A stretch of DNA of 64,000 bases from Plantactinospora sp. BC1 (lineage in GTDB: Bacteria; Actinomycetota; Actinomycetes; Mycobacteriales; Micromonosporaceae). Position 1 is the stretch's first letter; each line of letters starts with the position of its first letter. The stretch covers positions 7,316,001 to 7,380,000 of the forward strand of contig NZ_CP028158.1 of the NCBI RefSeq assembly GCF_003030345.1, read 5' to 3'. A program made the translations under genes and the position numbers. Under the pieces are notes generated by a model, which saw only the letters and a program-made list of their open reading frames with translations, was not told the origin of the DNA and did no database searches. Below, piece after piece: positions 16,756-26,400 of this stretch.

Positions 16756-18960
16756 TCACCCGGATCGGGGCGGGGTCGGATTCGACGTCATGCCGGCCGA
16801 CTGGATCCGCTCCAGATCGGCACCGGCGCCGGTCAGCCAGGTCTCCACGTCCACCAGGTTGAGCGCGGCGGCCCGGGACTCGCCCGTCGCCAGCACACTC
16901 CGTACCCGGGCGTCGAAGTCCTCCGGTGGCGGCGGTGCACAGACCCGGCGACTGAGCCGGCCCGCGGCCAACTGCTCGGCCAGGTCGGCGTAGCCGCGCC
17001 GGAGCCGGCCGGCGAGTTCGTCGAGCGGCCCGGCCGCGTCCTCCACCCGGGTCAGCCGGGCGTGCGCGCCACGGCGCAGCCGGTACACCGCCCCGAGGTG
17101 CAGATGCTGGCCGGCGGCGAGCGCGGCCTGCCAGTTGACCGACGGCAGCCGGGGGTCGTCCCGCTCCAACTGGTATTGCAGGAACGACGCCTCGGCGAGG
17201 ATCCACGCCTGTCGGGCCGCACCTACCGCGTCCTGGCGGGACGGCCGGCCGGCCAGGGTCCGGGTGACCTCCTCGGCCGCGGCGGCGCTGACCGCCAGAT
17301 ACCGGGCGATGGAGCGGCGCAGTTCCCCGCTGCCGCCCTTCGGCCAGAGCAGCAGGCCGGCCAGTACCCCGACCACCGAGCCGATCACGACGTCCAGCAG
17401 CCGTGCCCCGGCGATCTGTAGGCTCGCCGGACCGGCCTGGGCGAAGACCATCACGAACAGCACGGTGAAGAGCGCCTGCCCCCAGAGCTGCGGCAGCAGC
17501 GGCCCGATAGTGAAGGTCAGCACCATGCTCAGCGGCAGGGCCGCCAGCAGCAGCTCCGGGACTTCGCCCGCGCCGTACAGCAGCAGGCTGCCGACGGCGG
17601 CGCCGAGCAGGGTACCCAGCAGCACCGGACGCAGCGCGCTGCGGGTGTCGACGGCCGAGGTCCGGATCAGGGTGAGGATCGCCAGCAGTACCCAGAACCC
17701 GTGGTTGAGGTGCAGGAAGCCGGCGACCACCCGGGCGGTGGCCAGGGCGAGGGAGACCCGTACCGCCCCTTGCAGATAGACCGAGCGGGTCGTCAGGTGG
17801 AAGCGGAACTGCTGCCAGTAGAGCGCGAACGGCGAACGGTGGGCGTACCAGAAATCGTCCAGGCCCTGGCCGCCGGGTGACCGGGCCGGCGGGCGCAACC
17901 CGACGGCGATCCGGGCCGCGACGCCGAACGCGTAGACCTCGTCGGCGACCCGCAGGCTGACCGCCTCCCTGCGCAGTTGCGCCGGGCCGGAGGCGTCGGT
18001 CGGCGGCGCGGGTACGGTCGGCGGCCGGTCGTAGAGGTCCTTGATCCGTGCCTCCAGCTCGGTCAACCGGGTCATCTCGACCGCTCCTGCCCCGCCGCAC
18101 AGCGTCCGGGCGGCGGCGTCCAGCACCTCCGCCGACTGCCGCAGCAGCCCGGCCAGTTCGTCGTCGCGGAGGTCGCCGAGTTCGTCGACGATCCGGTCCA
18201 CGTGGTGCAGCAGTTGGCGCAGCAGCCGGTCGCCGTGCCGCAGCGCCCGGTCGCGCGGCCCGGCCGAGGCCGGCCGCTGGGTCGGCGGGATCCGGGCCAG
18301 CCACACCCCGTCCATCGCCCGCTCGGACGCCTCCTGCCGCCGGGATATCTCGGCCCGGTCGGCCGGCACCCCGGCGGGGAGCCCGGCCACCAGGTCGAGG
18401 CAGCGGTACACCGAGTGGGCCGCCTCACCGAGGCGCTGCCGGTAGCCGGGCGGTGTCGGATCGGGCCAGAGCACCAGCTCGGCGGTGATCAGCAGGGCCA
18501 CCCCGAGCGTCACCCCGGCGAGCCGGGACGGCAGGGTGTCCGGTTGGTACGGCGGGAACGACGCCGCGATGTAGAAGAGTTGCAGCCCGGTGGCGAGGCC
18601 GAGGATCCGTGGCCCGCCCACGCCGGCGAACGGGATGACGAAGCCCACCACCAGCATGCCGGCCGCCGCGATCCAGGTGTTGACGGCGAGGAACGTCCCG
18701 ACGGTGACCAGGAGCCAGGCGACCGGCAGCGCGGCGATCAGGGTACGGGCCCGCTGGGTGGGGCCGCCGGGCACCTGTGAGATGAAGCCGGTCGCGATCG
18801 CCCCGAAGAGGGTGTAGAGCCCGAGCAGCGGGTTGCCGAGGCCGTACGTGCCGCCGAAGAGTCCGGCGGCGGCGACCAGTGCGAGCCGGGCGCCCCGGCG
18901 GAGTACCCGGTAGTCCGGGTCCCGCCGACGCAGCCACTGCGCGACGCCGATCCTGGTCAT
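16756..18960 (-). CDS. FUSC-family inner-membrane protein (aromatic acid exporter-like)
   Basis: A 734-residue protein with two hydrophobic halves. Residues about 25-175 hold several spans (LALVAAAGLFGGTYGLG, TWIAAAGMLVVGFVIPFAG). About 400-535 hold a second set beginning VRVSLALATARVVAGFLHLNHGFWVLLAILTLI, here shown only in theme. The two sets are separated by cytosolic helices. This is the FUSC/YccS-like organisation linked to export of aromatic acids or to unknown envelope functions. It is monocistronic in appearance; the 157-bp upstream gap to the DUF2786 gene holds no clear feature. The substrate is unknown. Confidence 0.82.
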   Translation of the reverse strand: MTRIGVAQWLRRRDPDYRVLRRGARLALVAAAGLFGGTYGLGNPLLGLYTLFGAIATGFISQVPGGPTQRARTLIAALPVAWLLVTVGTFLAVNTWIAAAGMLVVGFVIPFAGVGGPRILGLATGLQLFYIAASFPPYQPDTLPSRLAGVTLGVALLITAELVLWPDPTPPGYRQRLGEAAHSVYRCLDLVAGLPAGVPADRAEISRRQEASERAMDGVWLARIPPTQRPASAGPRDRALRHGDRLLRQLLHHVDRIVDELGDLRDDELAGLLRQSAEVLDAAARTLCGGAGAVEMTRLTELEARIKDLYDRPPTVPAPPTDASGPAQLRREAVSLRVADEVYAFGVAARIAVGLRPPARSPGGQGLDDFWYAHRSPFALYWQQFRFHLTTRSVYLQGAVRVSLALATARVVAGFLHLNHGFWVLLAILTLIRTSAVDTRSALRPVLLGTLLGAAVGSLLLYGAGEVPELLLAALPLSMVLTFTIGPLLPQLWGQALFTVLFVMVFAQAGPASLQIAGARLLDVVIGSVVGVLAGLLLWPKGGSGELRRSIARYLAVSAAAAEEVTRTLAGRPSRQDAVGAARQAWILAEASFLQYQLERDDPRLPSVNWQAALAAGQHLHLGAVYRLRRGAHARLTRVEDAAGPLDELAGRLRRGYADLAEQLAAGRLSRRVCAPPPPEDFDARVRSVLATGESRAAALNLVDVETWLTGAGADLERIQSAGMTSNPTPPRSG

Positions 18961-19117
18961 GGGTGCCCTCTGCCGTCGCGCCCGGACCGGACCGCCGAGC
19001 GGGACGTGGCGGAGATCAGGGCAGCGGCGTTTCGCGGCCCCCGTGGCCGCCCGACCTCACCCTCTCACCTCCGTCGGCGCCCCGCCGACGCTTTCCGGCG
19101 TCCCACGGTCGGGACGG

Positions 19118-19828
19118 TCAGGCGGGCGAGAGCGGGGTGGACCGGCCGGGGTTGAGTCCGGTGCCGCCGAGGTCGGCCCGCCGGCCCGCCGCCGCGCCCT
19201 GCTCCAGGCCGCCGCCGAGCAGCCGGCGGGGTGCGGCGGTACGCAGTCGTGGGTAGGTCTCGGCGAGGCGCCGGTCGACCCGGTTCGACCGGTCGGCGAG
19301 GACCAGGGCCATCGAGGGGGCACCGGACGGGGCTGCCGAGGCGGCGGCCGCCTCCGCCCGGCGCAACCGGCCGGCGACCGCCGCGGCGAAGCCGGCCAGC
19401 CAGGACCGGCGGAACGCGGCCGGATGGTCACCCGGGGGTACCGGTGCGACCGAGATGCCGTGCGCGGCCTGCACCAGCAGCGAGGTGAAGAGCACCTCCA
19501 CCCGTTCCAGGTCGCTGGCGAAGCCGAAGAGGTGCATGACGAATCCGCTGTCGCCGCGTCGGCGTACCGACCGGCACCGCAGCGCGTCGGCGACCCCGGC
19601 CAGCAGCCCCACCTTGTCCAGGGCGTACGGGGCGGGGATGTCGACGATCCGGTCGCCGACCGGATCGGTGCCCGGGTCACGGGCGGCGAGCAACGCCCGG
19701 TCGACCCCGTACCGCGCGATGAGTTCGGTCGCCTTGGCGGTGAACGCCTCGGCCTCGGCCGGCGTGCAGGCCGGGTCCTCCGCCTTGGCCAGCAACTTGC
19801 GGACCTTGCTGAGCATCGCGTCGGACAT
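19118..19828 (-). CDS. DUF2786-domain protein
   Basis: A 236-residue protein. The N-terminal about 40 residues (MLSKVRKLLAKAEDPACTPA, then EAEAFTAKATELIARYGVD) are a clear DUF2786 domain. The rest contains RVEVLFTSLLVQAAHG and RRSWLAGFAAAVAGRL, also usual in these proteins. The molecular role is undescribed as far as I know. It lies upstream of FUSC on the same strand; any operon link is weak. Confidence 0.8.
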   Translation of the reverse strand: MSDAMLSKVRKLLAKAEDPACTPAEAEAFTAKATELIARYGVDRALLAARDPGTDPVGDRIVDIPAPYALDKVGLLAGVADALRCRSVRRRGDSGFVMHLFGFASDLERVEVLFTSLLVQAAHGISVAPVPPGDHPAAFRRSWLAGFAAAVAGRLRRAEAAAASAAPSGAPSMALVLADRSNRVDRRLAETYPRLRTAAPRRLLGGGLEQGAAAGRRADLGGTGLNPGRSTPLSPA

Positions 19829-19913
19829 GCACCAGAGCTATCACACCGGCCGGTCGGGTGCCCCCTGGACAAACCGGCCGAGGAGCATGCAAAGATGGAC
19901 GTCGATGAAGGCT

Positions 19914-20303
19914 CTATCCGGCACGGTGCCGCAGCGTCGCGACGGCCGACCCGGCGAGGGTGAGCAGGCATTCCGGCAGCTGCCCGTCGGCGAGCGCGGC
20001 ACCGAAGAGTGCGGCTCCCGTGTCGCCGTCGGCGTTGGCGTACGCGCTGACGAACCGGGCCACCCAGCGCGCGTCGTAACCCGCCTCGTCGATGCCGGGG
20101 AAGTCGAGGGTCCACGCGCCCCGGGGCACACCGTCGCCGACCATGGTGGCGGCGAGGCACCAGGCCACCTCGTAGGCACCCGCGACACCGGACCGGTCGA
20201 CCACCGCGTCGAACGTGCCGACCACGCCGTCGCTGTCACCGGCCAGCGCGGAGGTGAGCACCGCGGTGGCGTCATCCAGCGTCTCCTGCGGAACGTCCGT
20301 CAC
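19914..20303 (-). CDS. Hypothetical acidic protein
   Basis: A 129-residue protein starting at GTG 20303 (VTDVPQETLDDATAVLTSAL). It is helical-looking and Ala/Asp-rich, with no motif I recognise; there is no signal peptide or membrane span. The codon pattern looks genuine, and it fits between DUF2786 and the divergent binding-protein gene. The 170-bp upstream gap contains a loose inverted repeat (GCAGCGT at 20331-20337 and ACGCTGC at 20354-20360). Confidence 0.6.
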   Translation of the reverse strand: MTDVPQETLDDATAVLTSALAGDSDGVVGTFDAVVDRSGVAGAYEVAWCLAATMVGDGVPRGAWTLDFPGIDEAGYDARWVARFVSAYANADGDTGAALFGAALADGQLPECLLTLAGSAVATLRHRAG

Positions 20304-20473
20304 GTGCGGAAGGGTATGCCGCCAGGTCAAGCAGCGTCCGACAAACGGCATGAACGCTGCCTAACCAGGATGATAGTGCCCCTCGATCGGCAATTGACGG
20401 TCGACCGCGGGCGCGCGCCGGAACCAGGCGCGCTAATCTGCGCAACGGATCTCCGGGGAGGAAGGACACCCCC

Positions 20474-21844
20474 ATGCTCGAATTCCGCGGCACCCGCCGC
20501 GCCGCCCTGTCCGCCGCGGCCTGTGCGGCACTGCTGCTTGCCGGCTGCGGCTCGGACGGCGACGGCGAGGCCGGGCAGGCCGAGCAGACCCGGCCGACCC
20601 AGGTCCGGCTGTACGGCACGGACGGCAACATGCAGAACTCCTTCAAGGCGGAGTTCGACCAGCAGACCGGCCTGCTCAAGGGCATGAAGGGAACCACGCC
20701 ACTCACCCCGCTCTCCGAGGACTTCAAGAACCGGCTGTTGCGGAAGGACCCCAAGCTCTCTGACTTCCTCTACGCCGCCGAGTCGTACGACGCCGTCGCG
20801 ATCAGCGCGATCGCGGCGCAGCTCGCCGGCTCCACCGACCCGGCCGAGATCGCCAAGCAGATCGTCGGGGTCACCACCGGCGGCGAGCACTGCGACTCGA
20901 TCGCGGCCTGCCTGCAACTCGCCCGGAACGGCACCGACGTCGCCTACCGGGGCGTCTCGCTGAAACGGGGTGGCTTCACCGACGTCGGCGAGCCCTCCAC
21001 GGCGAGCTACGCGACCCTGCACTTCGGCAGCGACGAGCAGCTCGACAACGGCAAGACCGAGTTCCTCGGCGCCGGTGACGAGTCCACCGCCAGCGTCAAG
21101 AAGCCGCCGGCCGGCAAGAAGCAGACGAGGGCGGTCGAGGAGCGCAGCGGCGCGCCGTTGAAGCTCGGTGGACTGCTGCCGCGCACCGGCGACCTGGCGC
21201 TGGCCTACCCGCCCATGGTGGCGGCCGCGACGCTGGCGATCGAGGAGGTCAACGCCGCTGACGGCGTACTCGGCGAGCCGGTGGTCTGGGTCGACGGCGA
21301 CGACGGCACCAACCCGAACACCGCGAAGGCGACGGTGGCGCAGCACGTACGCGCCGGGGTGCACGTGATCATCGGGGCCGGTGGCTCCGGCATCTCCCGG
21401 GCGGTACTCCCGGACGTGATGGCCGCCGGACTGGTGCTCTTCTCGCCGAGCAACACCGACGCCGGGCTCAGCACCGTGGAGGACAAGGGGCTCTACTTCC
21501 GGACCGCCCCGTCGGACATCCTCCAGGGGCGGGCGCTCGCCGACATGATCCTGCGGGACGGGCCGAACCGGATCGCGCTGGTCGCCCGGCAGGACTCGTA
21601 CGGCGAGGGCCTCCAGGGCAACGTCCGGGCCGAACTGGAGCGGGCCGGGCACGGCTCGGACCAGGTGCGGCTCTTCAACTACGAGGTGAAGGACGGGCCG
21701 GACGCGCCGCCGGTGGACTTCACCAAGGGCGCCCAGGAGATCAAGGAGTTCGGCGCCGACGCGATCCTGGTGATCGGGTACGGCGAGTCGGCGAGGGTCA
21801 TCGAGGCGCTCGCCGCCGCCGGGGTGAGCATCCAACAGCAGTAG
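20474..21844 (+). CDS. Circularly permuted Leu/Ile/Val-type ABC substrate-binding lipoprotein
   Basis: A 456-residue lipoprotein (lipobox LLAGC, Cys25) of the Peripla_BP_6/LivK class, but with its halves swapped. Residues about 42-200 read like the normal C-terminal half (YGTDGN, LKGMKGTTPL, LRKDPKLSDFLYAAESYDAV, GEHCDSIAAC). A linker rich in Ser, Lys, Pro and Arg (about 201-228) follows. Residues about 229-456 then read like the normal N-terminal half (LKLGGLLPRTGDLA, AIEEVNAADGVLGEPVVWVD, LFSPSNTDAG, LYFRTAPSDILQGRALADM) and stop after AAAGVSIQQQ. The native order would join IQQQ to the strand before YGTDGN. There is one uninterrupted frame with a single signal peptide, so it is not a simple pseudogene. 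It stands alone without permease or ATPase genes; the ligand is unknown. Confidence 0.85.
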   Translation: MLEFRGTRRAALSAAACAALLLAGCGSDGDGEAGQAEQTRPTQVRLYGTDGNMQNSFKAEFDQQTGLLKGMKGTTPLTPLSEDFKNRLLRKDPKLSDFLYAAESYDAVAISAIAAQLAGSTDPAEIAKQIVGVTTGGEHCDSIAACLQLARNGTDVAYRGVSLKRGGFTDVGEPSTASYATLHFGSDEQLDNGKTEFLGAGDESTASVKKPPAGKKQTRAVEERSGAPLKLGGLLPRTGDLALAYPPMVAAATLAIEEVNAADGVLGEPVVWVDGDDGTNPNTAKATVAQHVRAGVHVIIGAGGSGISRAVLPDVMAAGLVLFSPSNTDAGLSTVEDKGLYFRTAPSDILQGRALADMILRDGPNRIALVARQDSYGEGLQGNVRAELERAGHGSDQVRLFNYEVKDGPDAPPVDFTKGAQEIKEFGADAILVIGYGESARVIEALAAAGVSIQQQ

Positions 21845-21992
21845 TCCCGCCCCGGGCCCGCCGCCCGGGGCTTCCGCCCGGTACGCCGTCGGAGTGGCAC
21901 ACTTCCGGGAGTCGCCGGGCGGGCTCGTCGCCCTAGCGTTACCCCTGTGTCCGACGGTCCCGTCGGGCACAGGGAGACCGGGGAGGTACGAG

Positions 21993-22655
21993 ATGAGCTA
22001 CGACGGCGACCCCAGCGCGCTGGGTGAGGCCCTTCCGGAGCAGGAGCTGCCCGGCGTCGACGACCAGCAGGGTTTCGGCCCGGCGGTGGAGCTCACCCCG
22101 GACCCGCTCTCCCCGGACCCGCTCTCCTCGGACCCGCTGGCGGCCGACGGGCTGGAGGCGGGCGACGAGCCCGCGCCGGTCACCTCCGTCGTCACGCACT
22201 ACGCGGACGGCATCACCGAGGTCGCCACCGACCTCGACGGCGACGGCTACGCCGAGCTGCTCGAGTTCGACGTCAACGGCGACCGGGTGGCCGACGTGCG
22301 CTACCAGGACACCGACTGGGACGGCCGGCTGGACAGCGTCGAGCGGGACTCCGACCTGGACGGTCGGGTCGACCAGGTGCTGGAGGACAACGACGGAGAC
22401 GGCCGGGTCGACTCGGTGGTCACCGACACGAACCGGGACGGCGTGGTGGACCGGGTGGTCGCGGACGCCGACTTCGACGGGCGGCCGGACACCTGGATGA
22501 CCGACAGCGACTTCGACGGGCGGCCGGACGAGATCCGGGTCGACCCCGACGAGGACGGTCGGGCCGACCGGCTGATGCTGGACACCGACCACGACGGCAC
22601 CGTCGACCAGGTCAACTACCAGGACCGGCAGACCAACCCGTACGTCACGAACTGA
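21993..22655 (+). CDS. Acidic protein with DxDxDG (thrombospondin type-3-like) repeats
   Basis: A 220-residue protein. An acidic N-terminal 75 residues include a DPLSPDPLSSDPL repeat. About ten tandem units of 12-13 residues follow, built on D-x-D-x-D-G-R-x-D (DLDGDGYAELLEF, DTDWDGRLDSVER, DNDGDGRVDSVVT, DTNRDGVVDRVVA). Such units bind Ca2+ in EF-hand-like or TSP3 proteins. There is no signal peptide or membrane span, so a cytosolic Ca2+-binding or scaffolding role or non-classical export would be needed. ATG 21993 has GGGAGG upstream. A smaller paralogue follows. Confidence 0.8.
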   Translation: MSYDGDPSALGEALPEQELPGVDDQQGFGPAVELTPDPLSPDPLSSDPLAADGLEAGDEPAPVTSVVTHYADGITEVATDLDGDGYAELLEFDVNGDRVADVRYQDTDWDGRLDSVERDSDLDGRVDQVLEDNDGDGRVDSVVTDTNRDGVVDRVVADADFDGRPDTWMTDSDFDGRPDEIRVDPDEDGRADRLMLDTDHDGTVDQVNYQDRQTNPYVTN

Positions 22656-22904
22656 TCGCGGCGGACCGGCCCGGCGGGCGGCTACCCCGCTCGGTGCCGC
22701 GCCGGATCCGTCCGGCTTGGCTGCCTCTGCCCCGGTCGACCCGGGTGGCGCCGCACCCCGGTCGGCATGCTCGGGGGCCCACGGGGGTAGTGCGAGGTGG
22801 CACAGTGCGGTAGTCGTGTCGGGGAGGTTCTCGTGGGTGTCCGGGCGGCACGCGAACCGAGGGTTCCGGCGTGGCCAGACTTCAAGCTGACGGAAGGGCA
22901 ACAG

Positions 22905-23153
22905 ATGAGCGAGTCGCAGGAGACCGTCGACACCCGCGGTGACGAACGGATCGAACTGCTCCGGGCGGACGCCAACCAGGACGGCAAGACCGACGTCTGG
23001 GTGGTCGACACCGACGGCGACGGCAAGCCGGACCTCTTCCAGTTCGACACCGACGGCGACGGCAAGGTCGACATCACGATGGTCGACGCCGACGAGGACG
23101 GCAAGCCGGACGAGGTGGTGGACGGGGACGGCGGGCACCCGCCGACCGCCTGA
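22905..23153 (+). CDS. Small DxDGDGK-repeat protein, paralogue of the preceding gene
   Basis: An 82-residue, very acidic protein with four or five units of D-x-D-G-D-G-K-x-D (DANQDGKTDVWVV, DTDGDGKPDLFQF, DTDGDGKVDITMV, DADEDGKPDEVVD). It lacks a signal peptide. ATG 22905 follows GGAAGG. The repeats use Lys where the larger paralogue uses Arg, so the pair diverged or specialised. A terminator follows at 23182-23226. Confidence 0.75.
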   Translation: MSESQETVDTRGDERIELLRADANQDGKTDVWVVDTDGDGKPDLFQFDTDGDGKVDITMVDADEDGKPDEVVDGDGGHPPTA

Positions 23154-23181
23154 CCGGCGGCAGACCGACAGACATCGGCCA

Positions 23182-23226
23182 TGGCGGCGGCTCCTGCGGG
23201 TACGACGACCCGGGGAGCCGCCGCCA
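23182..23226. terminator. Strong hairpin after the DxDGDGK gene
   Basis: A 13-bp perfect stem (TGGCGGCGGCTCC / GGAGCCGCCGCCA) with a 19-nt loop, 29 bp after the stop codon. The remainder of the 301-bp gap up to 23454 should hold the promoter of the ABC export operon; I see no clear -35/-10 pair. Confidence 0.65.
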
Positions 23227-23454
23227 CCGTCTTCGGGTACCCCGCCCCGGCCGACGGATGCGGCCCTGCCCAGCCGGGCCGGTAGCGGCGCACAACGAGT
23301 CGATCTCAGTTCAGTCATGATCAGGTCACGAAGTCGCCCCTGGTGACAAATCACTGCCCGGCACGCCAACCTTTCGCTCGCCCTCGCGCGCTTCGCAGCC
23401 AGGAGGGGCGGCGACCCACGCCGCCCTCCTCGCCCATGGGGGAGAAGCAGAACG

Positions 23455-26400
23455 ATGAGGCTGGTGTTTCGGCGTGCCCGGGGAGCGAAGAGTCTGCTCC
23501 TGGCGGCCACCGGGGCGACCCTGATCGCCACCGCCCTGCTCACCGGGCTCGCCGGCTACAGCCAGGAGGTGGTCGACTCCGGCACCGAGCGCGCCGTCGC
23601 GTCCGCCTCCCAGGAGGAGCGGTCGATCCTGGTACGCGGCACCGCCGGCAGCACGCCGGAGAGTCTCGCCGAGCGGGACGCGGCGGTACGGTCCCGGTTC
23701 GTCGACGGCTTCGGCGGAGTACCGGCCGGCGTCTCCGGTGCGGGGTACGCGGCCGGGCGGCAGTTCGCCGGCCGCACCGGCAACGCCGTACCCGACGCCC
23801 AGGGCCTGGTCTTCGCCCGGGTGGTGTTCCTCGACGACCTTCCCGGGCACGCCCTGCTGACCGACGGCGCCTGGCCGAGCCCGGGCCGGCGGCCGGTGCA
23901 GACCGCGCTCGCCGAGCCGGTAGCGAAGATCCTCGGAGCCGGGGTCGGCGACCGGATCCCGATCACCGACCGGGTCACCGACCGGGTGACCGAGGTGACC
24001 GTCACCGGCGTCTGGCGACCGCGCGACGTCCGGGACCCGTACTGGCGGCTCGTGCCCGAGGTCACCGACGGGGTCGCCACCGGATCCGCCACGTACGGGC
24101 CACTGGTCGTCGACCGGGCCGACTTCCTCGACCACTTCATCGCGAACGCCTCCGCCGGCTGGCTGGTCGAACCCGACCTGTCCGGCGCGACGACGAACTC
24201 GCTGGGCCGGCTGAGCAAGGCCGCCGACCGGACCAGGGCCAGCCTGCCCACCGAGACCGGGCTCGGCAGTTCCGGACTGGTCACCACACAGCTCGGCGAA
24301 CTCGTGCAGCGGCTGGAGCGGGCCGGGCTGGTCGGCCGGTCGGCGCTGGTCACCCCGATGCTGCTGGTGGTGGTCCTCGGCGGGTACGCGCTGCTGCTGG
24401 TCGCGCTCCTGCTCACCGAGCAGCGTCGGGGCGAGGCGGCGCTGCTCCAGGCCCGGGGCGCCGGCCGGGGACAGTTGGCCGGACTGGCCGCCCGGGAGGC
24501 GTTGCTGGTCGTCCTGCCGGCCGCCGTGATCTCACCCGTACTCGCCACCGAGCTGGTCCGGCTGGCCGACCGTACCCCGATGCTGGCCGCCGCCGCGCTG
24601 CACCTGAGCCCCCGGCTCGACGCCCGGACCTGGCTGATCGCCGGGCTGGCCGCGCTCGGCTGCGCGCTGGCGATGCTCGGCCCGGCACTGCGTCGCGCCG
24701 GCAGCTACGTCGGCGAGCTGGCGAGCCGGTCCCGGCCGAGCCGGCGGACGATCGCCCAGCGCGCCGGGCTGGACGTCGCGCTGGTCGCGCTGGCGGTGCT
24801 CGGCTGGCTGCAACTGCGGCAGTACTCCTCCCCGCTCGCCGGTGCCCGCCCGGACGGCACCCTCGGGATCGACCCGCTGCTCGCCGCCACCCCGACGGTG
24901 GGGGTGTTGGCCGGCGCGGTACTCGCGCTGCGCGGCCTGCCCCCGATGGCCCGGCTCGCCGAGCGGTGGGTCGACCGCCGGTCCTGGACCGGCACGATGC
25001 TCGGGATGTGGCAGGCCGGCCGCCGGCCGCACGCCGGCCCGGTGCTGCTGCTCGCCCTGGCGGTGGCGGTCGGCACCCTCGCCTGGTGCCTGGCCGCCAC
25101 CTCGGAGCGGTCCCTGACCGACCAGGCCGACCACCAGGTCGGCGCCGACCTGCGGCTGGTCGAGGCGAGCGGGGTCGCGCCGCCGGCCCGGGCCGGCCAG
25201 CTCGCCGCACTGCCCGGCACCGAACTGGCCCTGCCGGCCTGGCGGGACACTCCCCGGCTCGGCACCGACGCCCTGCCGGCCGGAATGGTCGCGCTGGACG
25301 TCGCCGAGGCCGAACGGGTCGTCCGGCTCCGGAGCGACCTGGTCGACGGCGGCGCCGCCGGACTCTTCGCCGGGATGACCGACGCCCGGCTGACCGCCCC
25401 GGTCGTGACGCTTCCGCCGCAGACCCGCCGGCTGACCGGTCAGATCACCACCACCGGCACCGGCGGCTCCGCCCGCGTCCCGGTCCGGACCGCGGCGGTG
25501 CTCACCGAGCCGCACGGCGGGCACCTGCGGATCCCGCTCGGCGCGAGCTACGACGACACGCCGCTGCGGTTCGACGTGGAGCTGCCGGCGGGCGACGACG
25601 GGCCGCCGACACTGGCCGGCTTCGCGGTGGACACCCTCGGACCTCCCGGGTACGTCGTCGACTGGCAGCTCACCGACCTGCGGGCCGTCCCGGCCGGCGG
25701 CGCCGGGACCGCCGTACCGCTCGCCGACGGGCGGGACTGGCAGGCGGTGCAGCGCTCCGGCAAGACCGAACCCGCGACGGCGGGACCGCGCGGGCTGACC
25801 GCGCAGCACCAGTCGTCCCCGTCGGGGGGCTGGGCGGGCGTCAGCTCGTCCGTCTCGTTCGCCGTGACCGTCGCACCCGAGCAGGGGCAGGTGCCGGTGG
25901 TGGCCACCCCGGAGGCGCTGGCGGCGCTGCGGCTGGGCGTCGGCGAGCAGACCGTACTCGTGCTGGCCGGCGGAGCCGTCGACGTACGGGTCACCGGTAC
26001 GGTCGCCGCGCTGCCCGGCGTACCCGAGTCGGCCGCGCTCCTGGTCGACCTGCCGTCGCTGGCTACGGCGCTCTTCCATCAGCGGGGTGTCACCTCCGCG
26101 CCCGAGGAGTGGTGGCTGACCACCCGCCCCGACCAGCACGCCGAGGCGGCCCGGGCGGCGGCCGGACTCGGCGGGCTCCAGGTCGCCGACCGGGTGGAGG
26201 TGGCCAGCCGCTCGGGTGAGGACCCGTACGGCGTCGGCGCCCGCGCCGCCCTCTTCGCCGCCGCGCTCGGCGCCATCCTGCTCGCGGCGGTCGGCATCAC
26301 CGTGGACGTCCGGGCCACCGCCCGACGCCGGGTCACCGAGCTGGCCGTGCTGCACACCCTGGGCGCCGGCCCCCGGCTGCTGGCCCGGTCGCTCCTGGTC

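Noticed and set aside
20474-21844. Binding protein considered as a truncated or fused pseudogene.
   Set aside because: One intact frame with a functional lipoprotein signal and both halves complete; order is swapped rather than sequence lost.
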